This document shows, piece after piece, positions 1-10,700 of a stretch of DNA of 64,000 nt (its first letter is position 1; each line of letters opens with the position of its first letter). Both the position numbers and the translations under genes were made by a program. Origin of the DNA: Arenicola marina (lineage: Eukaryota > Annelida > Polychaeta > Arenicolidae); contig OZ025252.1 in the NCBI GenBank assembly GCA_964019135.1, positions 6,774,823 to 6,838,822 on the forward strand, read 5' to 3'. Under the pieces are notes generated by a model. The model searched no databases. It saw only the letters and a list, made by a program, of their open reading frames with translations, and had not been told where the DNA came from.

Positions 1-1150
1 TAATATTGAAAAACCAGAATCGCCCTTGACTTCAAAATGCATATTAATTTAAGCAATAGGGCTATTCAGTTCTCGCGATGCGGCCGCGAGACTTCAGTTT
101 TGGGGACAAAGAAAGACACGTGCTCCATGTTGAAGTATAAGCAGCTATAAGTCAATTTCTTTCCAGGTTTATTCTAAAGACTATGAGTACAATTTCACTA
201 AACATTGCTATGAGAGATATACGTTGAAATATTTGGAGGCGATGAAGCGTAGAAATTTTGGAATATACAAGGACAAATCCGTCTTCAAAACACTCGAAAG
301 CTAAAAATAACGTTCTAAATTTAGCTCTGCACCCGGGCTTTCGCAAGTTCACCAAACAGCGAGTGACGTCACAGAGTTTCACGTGCCTCCGCGGTAACAA
401 AATTGAGCAAGTGATCGACTTAACCATTCCGCTGTCAAAATGTGCAGTGCATGGAGTAAGAACACACGGGTGCGTCATTAAACCACATGGTAGAGATAAA
501 ATAAGACCAGTTGGATGTTTTCGTATCACTTTTGGATCACGAAAAGACCAAGTTTCTTCATTTTTGTAAGTTTTCTGTTTAAAGCGTTACGCCAACATTG
601 TCACCGGGGAGAATCCGTGTGACGTCATAATGACTCGTTTTCGTAGGAAATGCAAAAAAACGTTAGTTTCTCAGTCGTATTGTCCCGTCGTAACAAATAT
701 TCATCATTGTGATGGCGCCAACGAATACAAAAATATGTCATCTATCCGTTTTGTGAAGCTATATTGCTTAAATATTCTTGATCATAGCGCTAGGCCTTCC
801 GCAATGGACCCACCCCTCGGCGCCTGGCTTTTGCGCAGGTAGTCTGGTTCCCAGTCTCTCTCTTTGCGCAACATACACGTCACCCCTACGTCACAGATAG
901 TCAGGATACCAGTATGCGCAGGGATTCTAAACTCGTTCCGAACACGTGCTTCGCTTGTTTGTCCCCAAAATGAGTAAACCGGAAGTCTAAACAAACGAGA
1001 CCTATGGTATGGCATTAACACACTGTTTTGAATTAGCGCCACGTAACGTCATCGTGACGTCACGGGCCCAAGCCACGCTTAGACCTATAATTCCGTTCAT
1101 ATCGTTTAATACAGTGCGCAAATTACTCAAAAAAGCGCACGCAGCACGCA
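1..1150. other. Unique flank, possible worn DNA-transposon remnant
   Basis: No coding signal is recognised. Two imperfect inverted segments, about 89-125 and 941-985, share the core TTTTGGGGACAAA followed within a few bases by CACGTG. They could be the ends of a roughly 900-bp non-autonomous DNA element, but the match outside the core is patchy and I see no clear target-site duplication. The short open frames here have no recognisable family features. Confidence 0.3.
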
Positions 1151-1340
1151 TTTCCCGCTGCGTAACGTCTACAATGCGCGCATTGCCCTACATAGCGCCT
1201 ACAAGGAACATTTTGCCCTACATAGCGCCTATAGTACGCACTTTGATCTACATATAGCGCCTACAATACGCACGTTGACCTACATGGCGTCAACAGTGCG
1301 CACATTGTCTAAAATATCGCTTACAATGCGCTCTTTGAAG
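1150..1340. repeat. Degenerate ~33-bp tandem repeat
   Basis: About five diverged units carry the pattern CCTACAATRCGCAC then TTGACCTACATAGCG. The units differ by several substitutions each, so this is an old, inactive array. It is followed by about 1 kb (1341-2340) in which I see no gene, RNA or repeat. Confidence 0.6.
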
Positions 1341-3349
1341 TCGCAAAAATGTCAACATTAATAGATATTTCCAAACGGAAGCAAAGGATATTGAGACTCA
1401 CACAGATTTTTCTCATTTTCAGTGCCCCACTGACTTCTTGTTAAGACAAAATATCATAGATATATGTCGGTCGGGCTACTTTTTTAACAACTCCACTCCC
1501 TAAGTTTCCATGTTTGTATTTCTTTCGTACCCTCTACTGCCCTAACGACAACAGCTATCCTTCACCAACTTTTATGGAAATGTGGCATGTCCGAGCCTCT
1601 ACAATTTACAAGTGACGGACTTCCCAATGTCAAAGGTCAACGGTCAAGGCCATCCGTTTAAAGAAAAAACGTAAAAGTGCTAAGGCATGCTTTATATTTG
1701 TCCTAAAGAGATGCGACTAGCGTCAAAATTTTCCACTGATTCGGGGACACAACTTTAATATGGACCATTTTTGGGCGCGTAGGAAGAAGTTTCGCGCAAA
1801 ATGACGTCATAGTTCACAGTGGAACATTTGACGGGGGTCATGGGGCCGCTATGATACTTTAGCAAGGAGCGCGTAATGATGCTTCGATGCAGTCTAAAAT
1901 AAAATAAAATACTGTTTTAGGCCCCTTTGTAGGGCAAAATTGGGTTTATGAAAGTCCCGAGACGATAAAGGATGAATGAATAAAACATGTCCCAGATTAG
2001 CTCCGCTTTTACCGCTGCTGTCGGCCGGGGGCAAATTTTAAGATTCTTGACAAACGGCCAAGTCAGCTGTATTTTTTTGCATCATTATAATTTTCAAGAA
2101 TAACAAAAATAAATAACGAGCTCTGTGTATTTATTACAGCAAAAGGCATCTTGTACCCTTTCGAAAAAGTTATAATTGTGACTAAACTCTTTCTTTTCAT
2201 CACCTTATACCATGTGTTCTTAGGCTTATATGCTGGATCCCCGGCACTAATTTGTAGAAGTTCGCGGCGCATTTTTCTTATCAATTTGCGCAGCGCCGCC
2301 CTGGCGAGCGAGTGTGAAAATGCATTGAGGACGTAGGCAACAACAGAGATATAATAAAGCCCTATCAGAGTGAGTCGAAGGCAGAGAGTGCATTATCAAC
2401 TGTATGATAACCATTCTTGTATTGAGCCAGTTTCTCAGACGCAGCCTTGTCTCCCCTGCTTCAGGGCACACTTCATTGGGAACTTCACACCGGTTGAAGT
2501 TCCAAATAATTGAGTGCGCACCTGGCAAACAACTTCAAGTAAAAGATAAGCAATGAGATAGGGGTCCTTCTGAGATCCCAATAAGGACCAGCAACTCATT
2601 CCTTATCTGGCTTAATGTATTTTTCTATTGTGTCTTCTTAGGAGGCGGCGATGAAACGGAATGTGTGAGCGAAGGGTCATTATTGTCCCTCTGACCTTCC
2701 TGATGGTCCAGTTACTAAAATGAGGGGAAGTGTTACCCTCATCCTTGATACAATAGACCGATCCAGACTAGCAATCATTCACCGACCTTGCTTTTTTCCA
2801 AACATGTGAAAAAAAAGGCTCTTCCATTTGCGTTATCACGGACAAACAAGTTGGACAAACTAAGCAGCATGTCACTTTCTTGTCAGTTTCCGAGATGAGT
2901 CCTTCTCACTGCATGGTGCACAACAGCATCTATGATTGTCAATTTCATACTCACGATTAAGGAAGAAAGGACTCAAGCGTGGGCGGGGCTTAGTGTCGGA
3001 GCCTGGATCGGTCTATCAGCAGGGTCTATCAGTAATCATTCTCTCCATGTGATAGCTCTGTGTTTGATTGCGTCCCATGGAATCAGCAGTGAGTTAATCT
3101 GCCATTGGACTACGTAGGTTCAATGCATACTACTGTTGTGGCCTCGGAGTCGTGTTTTCCTGTTAATGCATACTTCTATTGTTTCCTCGGAGTCGTTTTT
3201 TGCCGGTAAGGACCTGCGGACCGTGAGCAGGAGGTCATTATTGTACCAGAGCGGGTCATTATAGTTCCGTCACAATAATGACCCCTCGCTCACATACTCT
3301 ATGCTATCGCCGCCTCCTCGGAGGAAACAATAGAAGTAGGCATTAAGCC

Positions 3350-3451
3350 AGATAAGGAATGAGTTGTAGGTCATTATTGGGATCGAAGAACTTCCAGGCG
3401 TAGATCGAAGTTCTTCGATCCCAATAATGACCTACAACTCATTCCTTATCT
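3350..3451. repeat. Perfect 44-bp inverted repeat (hairpin)
   Basis: The arms 3350-3393 and 3408-3451 are exact reverse complements over 44 bases, separated by a 14-base loop. The arm contains AGATAAGGAATGAGTTG and ends GAAGAACTT. It sits inside the inverted-repeat mosaic. Perfect identity in a region otherwise full of diverged copies suggests recent formation or ongoing arm-to-arm correction. Confidence 0.9.
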
Positions 3452-3501
3452 AATACGTAAAGACCTACGGACAATGAGCAGGAGGTCATTACTTTCTTAA
3501 A

Positions 3502-3606
3502 GCGGGTCATTATTGTCCAATGGCGGGTCATTATTGTCCCATGGCGGTTCATTATTGTCCCATGGCGGGTCATTATTGTCCCATGGCAGGTCATTATAGT
3601 TCTGTC
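3502..3606. repeat. 21-bp tandem repeat, five units
   Basis: Five units of GCGGGTCATTATTGTCCCATG with few changes (one GGTTC variant; the last unit is diverged). It uses the same GGTCATTATTGTCC core as the surrounding inverted-repeat mosaic, so it probably expanded from that element. Confidence 0.85.
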
Positions 3607-3620
3607 ACAATACAAGAAAA

Positions 3621-4753
3621 TATTGCCATGACACAACGTGTGTCATATGTAGTACTTGTTGCGTGTTCGCCATACAACAAAATCATTGACAAATGTTACA
3701 GCGCGTCATACACAAGTCATCCATCAACAATTATGCGAGCCACGGAAAAACACTTGTCTCCTAAAACGCTTAACTACAAAGGATGCACCTTTATCACAGT
3801 TTGCTTTTTCGCTGGAACCAGATCTGAATTTTCCATACCGCCTTTTGATTTTAAATGCGTAGGTGTTGACATTTGACGCATCTGCACCTGTTATCCCATC
3901 GCTTGTACCATGTTTCTCCTTCTCCTGTAGGACCCGAGTGTGATGCTTGGTTCGATTCCCACCTGTGCAAATTCAATTTTGGGGCACGATAAAAATCTCA
4001 CGCTTTTCTTCAAAACTAGTTTGCGTCACGTATAAATGTCCCAAAATGACACAGGTTAAAAACATCATTAAATAAAGATGAAATGACTGGTGTTTTAGGC
4101 AACCTTTGTTAAAGGGTTAAACTCGGCCAAGGGACATGCCCCAGATTACAAACGTCCCTCATAAAGATTGGTAAAGATTTGCACACGATTCACCACGTTG
4201 GCAGGCTTAGGAAACCACGTATTTTTTCGATCGCCCCCCGATGATAATAACATATTTATTATAATCCTGTCCTATAGCATCACCAATTTACGACAGACAA
4301 AAATCACGTGAAGCATTATGAAAGATCATCATATTCTGCTAAATCCAAACCTTCAGACAAAGCAGTTGTGCCATTTCCTCCATTTGAGAAAGGGAAAGGC
4401 TAAATAGCCCCCACGATAGGAAGACATTTACAACCAAACGACAATTACTCAAAGTTCTCCTATCGCGCGTGTTATTTGTCGTTCCCCTGAGTCAACTAGA
4501 GGAAATGACGCAAGATGTTTTTGTCAAGCAGAATATTACGATCTTTCTTTTCGCAGAAACGAAAAAAATCGACGAGAGATCGTTTGCTTCTTAGCAAACT
4601 GGTTTCTCATGCGCTAAATGGTAAGCGATGATACATTTCGTCTGCTTAATTATAAGTCTTTTTTGTGGCGGGCCTCAGGAGAAAGGGGAACTTGGTGCGA
4701 GCGTTGGGATAACACATGCCAAACCTACACACATAAAACCAGAATGTAAGGCC
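3621..4753. other. Unique spacer, nothing identified
   Basis: No coding signal, RNA gene or clear repeat. A pol-III B-box-like string GGTTCGATTCC occurs at about 3950, but no A box sits at the right distance, so no tRNA or SINE is called. Confidence 0.4.
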
Positions 4754-7700
4754 GTTTAGTCCTCGCGGCTCAGTGCAATCATTCAGTCAGTTATCACTGC
4801 TCAGTGCAGTCATTCAGTCAGTCCTCGCTGCTCAGTGCAATCGTTCAGTCAGTCCTCGCGGCTCAGTGCAATCGTTCAGTCAGTCCTCGCGGCTCAGTGC
4901 AATCGTTCAGTCAGTCCTCACTGCTCAGTGCAGTCGTTCAGTCAATCCTCACTGCTCAGTGCAATCGTTCAGTCAGTCCTCGCGGCTCAGTGCAATCGTT
5001 CAGTCAGTCCTCGCGGCTCAGTGCAATCGTTCAGTCAGTCCTCACTGCTCAGTGCAGTCGTTCAGTCAATCCTCACTGCTCAGTGCAATCGTTCAGTCAG
5101 TCCTCGCGGCACAGTGCAATCGTTCAGTCAGTCCTCACTGCTCAGTGCAATCGTTGAGTCAGTCCTCACTGCTCAGTGCAGTCGTTCAGTCAATCCTCAC
5201 TGCTCAATGCAATCGTTCAGTCAGTCCTCGCGGCTCAGTGCAATCGTTCAGTCAGTCTTCACTGCTCAGTGCAATCGGTCAGTCCTCGCGGCTCAGTCCA
5301 ATCGTTCAGTCAGTCCTCACTGCTCAACGCAATCGTTCAGTCAGTCCTCGCGGCTCAGTGCAATCGTTCAGTCAGTCCTCACTGCTCAGTGCAGTCGTTC
5401 AGTCAATCCTCACTGCTCAATGCAATCGTTCAGTCAGTCCTCGCGGCTCAGTGCAATCGTTCAGTCAGTCTTCACTGCTCAGTGCAATCGTTCAGTCCTC
5501 GCGGCTCAGTCCAATCGTTCAGTCAGTCCTCACTGCTCAGTGCAATCGTTCAGTCCTCGCTGCTCAGTGCAATCGTTCAGTCAGTCCTCACTGCTCAGTG
5601 CAATCGTTCAGTCCTTGCTGCTCAGTGCAATCGTTCAGTCAGTTATCACTGCTAAGTGCAGTCATTCAGTCAGTCCTCGCTGCTCAGTGCAATCGTTCAG
5701 TCCTCGCTGCTCAGTGCAGTCGTTCAGTCAATCCTCACTGCTCAGTGCAGTCGTTCAGTCAGTCCTCGCTGCTCAGTGCAATCGTTCAGTCCTCGCTGCT
5801 CAGTGCAATCGTTCAGTCAGTCCTTGCTGCTCAGTGCAATCGTTCAGTCAGTCCTCGCTGCTCAGTGCAGTCGTTAAGTCAGTCCTCACTGCTCAGTGCA
5901 ATCATTCAGTCAGTCCTCGCTGCTCAGTGCAATCGTTCAGTCAGTCCTCGCTGCTCAGAGCAATCGTTTAGTCAGTCCTCGCTGCTCAGTGCAGTCGTTC
6001 AGTCAGTCCTCGCTGCTCAGAGCAATCGTTCAGTCAGTCTTCGCCGCTCAGTGCAATCGTTCAGTGAGTCCCCGCTGCTCAGTGCAATCGTTCAGTCAGT
6101 CTTTGCTGCTCAGTGCAATCGTTCAGCCAGTCCTCGCTCCTCAGCGCAATCGTTCAGTAAGTCTTCGCTGCTCAGTTCAATCGTTCAGTCCTCGGTGTTC
6201 AGTGCAGTCGTTGAGTCAGTCCTCGCTGCTCAGTGCAGTCGTTCAGTCAGTCCTCGCTGCTCAGTGCAATCGTTCAGTCAGTCCTCGCTGCTCAGTGCAA
6301 TCGTTCAGTCAGACCTCGCCGCTTAGTGCAATCGTTCAGTCAATCCTCGCTGCTCAGTGCAATCGTTCAGTCAGTCCTCACTGTTCCATGCAGTCGTTCA
6401 GTCAGTCCTCGCTGCTCAGTGCAATCGTTCAGTCAATCCTCACTGCTCAGTGCAATCGTTCAGTCAGTCCTCACTGCTCAGTGCAATCGTTCAGTCAGTC
6501 TTCGCTGCTCAGTACAATCTTTCAGTCAGTCCTCGCTGCTCAGTACAATCGTTCAGTCAGTCCTTGCTGCTCAGTGCAATCGTTTAGTCCGTCCTCGCTG
6601 CTCAGTGCAATCGTTCAGTCAGTCCTCGCTGCTCAGTGCAATCGTTCAGTCCTCACTGTTCCGTGCAGTCGTTCAGTCAGTCCTCGCTGTTCAGTGCAAT
6701 CGTTCAGTCAGTCCTCACTGTTCCATGCAGTCGTTCAGTCAGTCCTCGCCGCTCAGTGCAATCGTTCAGTCAGTCCTCGCTGCTCAGTGCAATCGTTCAG
6801 TCCTCGCTGCTCAGTGCAATCGTTCAGTCAGTCCTCACTGCTCAGTGCAATCGTTCAGTCAGTCCTCGCTGCTCAGTGCAATCGTTAAATCAGTCCTCGC
6901 TGTTCAGTGCAATCGTTCAGTCCTCGCTGTTCAGTGCAATCGTTTAGTCCTCGCTGCTCAGTGCAGTCCTTAAGTCAGTCCTCACTGCTCAGTGCAATTG
7001 TTCAGTCAGTCCTCGCTGCTCAGTGCAATCGTTCAGTCCTCGCTGCTCAGTGCAATCGTTCAGTCAGTCCTCACTGCTCAGTGCAATCGTTCAGCCAATC
7101 CTCACTGCTCAGTGCAATCGTTCAGTCAGTCCTCGCTGCTCAGTGCAATCGTTAAATCAGTCCTCGCTGTTCAGTGCAATCGTTCAGTCCTCGCTGTTCA
7201 GTGCAATCGTTTAGTCCTCGCTGCTCAGTGCAGTCGTTAAGTCAGTCCTCACTGCTCAGTGCAATTGTTCAGTCAGTCCTCGCTGCTCAGTGCAATCGTT
7301 CAGTCCTCGCTGCTCAGTGCAATTGTTCAGTCAGTCCTCACTGCTCAGTGCAATCGTTCAGCCAATCCTCACTGCTCAGTGCAATCGTTCAGTCAGTCCT
7401 CGCTGCTCAGTGCAATCGTTCAGTCCTCGCTGCTCAGTGCAATCGTTCAGTCAGTCCTCACTGCTCAGTGCAATCGTTCAGTCAGTCCTCGCTGCTCAGT
7501 GCAATCGTTAAATCAGTCCTCGCTGTTCAGTGCAATCTTTCAGTCCTCGCTGTTCAGTGCAATCGTTTAGTCCTCGCTGCTCAGTGCAATTGTTCAGTCA
7601 GTCCTCACTGCTCAGTGCAATCGTTCAGTCAGTCCTCGCTGCTCAGTGCAATCGTTTAGTCCTCGCTGCTCAGTGCAGTCGTTAAGTCAGTCCTCACTGC

Positions 7701-10700
7701 TCGGTGCAATCGTTCAGTCAGTCCTCGCTGCTCAGTGCAATCGTTCAGTCCTCGCTGCTCAGTGCAATCGTTCAGTCAGTCCTTGCTGCTCAGTGCAATC
7801 GTTCAGTCCGTCCTCGCTGCTCAGTGCAGTCGTTAAGTCAGTCCTCACTGCTCAGTGCAATCATTCAGTCAGTCCTCGCTGCTCAGTGCAATCGTTCAGT
7901 CAGTCCTCGCTGCTCAGTGCAGTCGTTCAGTCAGTCCTCGCTGCTCAGAGCAATCGTTCAGTCAGTCTTCGCCGCTCAGTGCAATCGTTCAGTGAGTCCC
8001 CGCTGCTCAGTGCAATCGTTCAGTCAGTCTTTGCTGCTCAGTGCAATCGTTCAGCCAGTCCTCGCTCCTCAGCGCAATCGTTCAGTAAGTCTTCGCTGCT
8101 CAGTTCAATCGTTCAGTCCTCGGTGTTCAGTGCAGTCGTTGAGTCAGTCCTCGCTGCTCAGTGCAGTCGTTCAGTCAGTCCTCGCTGCTCAGTGCAATCG
8201 TTCAGTCAGTCCTCGCTGCTCAGTGCAATCGTTCAGTCAGACCTCGCCGCTCAGTGCAATCGTTCAGTCAATCCTCGCTGCTCAGTGCAATCGTTCAGTC
8301 AGTCCTCACTGTTCCATGCAGTCGTTCAGTCAGTCCTCGCTGCTCAGTGCAATCGTTCAGTCAATCCTCACTGCTCAGTGCAATCGTTCAGTCAGTCCTC
8401 ACTGCTCAGTGCAATCGTTCAGTCAGTCTTCGCTGCTCAGTACAATCTTTCAGTCAGTCCTCGCTGCTCAGTACAATCGTTCAGTCAGTCCTTGCTGCTC
8501 AGTGCAATCGTTTAGTCCGTCCTCGCTGCTCAGTGCAATCGTTCAGTCAGTCCTCGCTGCTCAGTGCAATCGTTCAGTCCTCACTGTTCCGTGCAGTCGT
8601 TCAGTCAGTCCTCGCTGTTCAGTGCAATCGTTCAGTCAGTCCTCACTGTTCCATGCAGTCGTTCAGTCAGTCCTCGCCGCTCAGTGCAATCGTTCAGTCA
8701 GTCCTCGCTGTTCAGTGCAATCGTTCAGTCCTCGCTGTTCAGTGCAATCGTTTAGTCCTCGCTGCTCAGTGCAGTCCTTAAGTCAGTCCTCACTGTTCCA
8801 TGCAGTCGTTCAGTCAGTCCTCGCTGCTCAGTGCAATCGTTAAATCAGTCCTCGCTGTTCAGTGCAATCGTTCAGTCCTCGCTGTTCAGTGCAATCGTTT
8901 AGTCCTCGCTGCTCAGTGCAGTCCTTAAGTCAGTCCTCACTGCTCAGTGCAATTGTTCAGTCAGTCCTCGCTGCTCAGTGCAATCGTTCAGTCCTCGCTG
9001 CTCAGTGCAATCGTTCAGTCAGTCCTCACTGCTCAGTGCAATCGTTCAGCCAATCCTCACTGCTCAGTGCAATCGTTCAGTCAGTCCTCGCTGCTCAGTG
9101 CAATCGTTAAATCAGTCCTCGCTGTTCAGTGCAATCGTTCAGTCCTCGCTGTTCAGTGCAATCGTTTAGTCCTCGCTGCTCAGTGCAGTCGTTAAGTCAG
9201 TCCTCACTGCTCAGTGCAATTGTTCAGTCAGTCCTCGCTGCTCAGTGCAATCGTTCAGTCCTCGCTGCTCAGTGCAATTGTTCAGTCAGTCCTCACTGCT
9301 CAGTGCAATCGTTCAGCCAATCCTCACTGCTCAGTGCAATCGTTCAGTCAGTCCTCGCTGCTCAGTGCAATCGTTCAGTCCTCGCTGCTCAGTGCAATCG
9401 TTCAGTCAGTCCTCACTGCTCAGTGCAATCGTTCAGTCAGTCCTCGCTGCTCAGTGCAATCGTTAAATCAGTCCTCGCTGTTCAGTGCAATCTTTCAGTC
9501 CTCGCTGTTCAGTGCAATCGTTTAGTCCTCGCTGCTCAGTGCAATTGTTCAGTCAGTCCTCACTGCTCAGTGCAATCGTTCAGTCAGTCCTCGCTGCTCA
9601 GTGCAATCGTTTAGTCCTCGCTGCTCAGTGCAGTCGTTAAGTCAGTCCTCACTGCTCGGTGCAATCGTTCAGTCAGTCCTCACTGCTCGGTGCAATTGTT
9701 CAGTCAGTCCTCGCTGCTCAGTGCAATCGTTTAGTCCTCGCTGCTCAGTGCAGTCGTTAAGTCAGTCCTCACTGCTCGGTGCAATCGTTCAGTCAGTCCT
9801 CACTGCTCCGTGCAATCGTTCAGTCAGTCCTCACTGCTCCGTGCAATCGTTCAGTCAGTCCTCGCCGCTCAGTGCAGTCGTTAAGTCAGTCCTCACTGCT
9901 CGGTGCAATCGTTCAGTGAGTCCTCACTGCTAAGTGCAATCGTTCAGTCAGTCCTCACTGCTCAGTGCAATCGTTAAGTCAGTCCTCACTGCTCAGTGCA
10001 GTCGTTCAGTCAGTCCTCGCTGCTCCGTGCAATCGTTCAGTCAGTCCTCACTGCTCAGTGCAGTCGTTCAGTGAGTCCTCACTGCTCAGTGCAATCGTTC
10101 AGTCAGTCCTCGCTGCTCCGTGCAATCGTTCAGTCCTCGCTGCTCAGTGCAGTCGTTAAGTCAGTCCTCACTGCTCAGTGCAGTCGTTAAGTCAGTCCTC
10201 ACTGCTCGGTGCAATCGTTCAGTCAGTCCTCGCTGCTCAGTGCAGTCGTTAAGTCACTCCTCGCTGCTCCGTGCAATCGTTCAGTCCTCGCTGCTCAGTG
10301 CAGTCGTTAAGTCAGTCCTCGCTGCTCCGTGCAATCGTTCAGTCAGTCCTCGCTGCTCAGTGCAATCGTTCAGTCCTCACTGTTCCGTGCAGTCGTTCAG
10401 TCAGTCCTCGCTGTTCAGTGCAATCGTTCAGTCAGTCCTCACTGTTCCATGCAGTCGTTCAGTCAGTCCTCGCCGCTCAGTGCAATCGTTCAGTCAGTCC
10501 TCACTGCTCAGTGCAATCGTTCAGTCCTCGCTGCTCAGTGCAATCGTTCAGTCCTCGCTGCTCAGTGCAATCGTTCAGTCAGTCCTCGCTGCTCAGTGCA
10601 ATCGTTCAGCCAATCCTCACTGCTCAGTGCAATCGTTCAGTCAGTCCTCGCTGCTCAGTGCAATCGTTCAGTCCTCGCTGCTCAGTGCAATCGTTCAGTC

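Larger units (their letters stand above)
2540..3620. repeat. Foldback/inverted-repeat mosaic element
   Basis: Blocks recur in both orientations. The stretch 2590-2690 (CTCATTCCTTATCTGGC, later GGAGGCGGCGAT, then GGTCATTATTGT) reappears reverse-complemented at about 3265-3365. The 3190-3260 block (ACCTGCGGACCGTGAGCAGG) reappears as a variant at 3465-3495. GGTCATTATTGTCC and its complement are the recurring terminal-like motif. This layout fits a foldback-type or composite MITE with long internally repeated inverted ends. No transposase frame is visible. Confidence 0.6.

Noticed and set aside
3930-3970. SINE or tRNA suggested by a B box
   Set aside because: Single motif without an A box or family body.
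4773-6326. 517-codon forward frame (and dozens of others to 13.8 kb)
   Set aside because: It is the 31/27-bp satellite read in a phase without stops; all three forward frames give the same rotating peptide, there is no codon bias, and no start or splice context.
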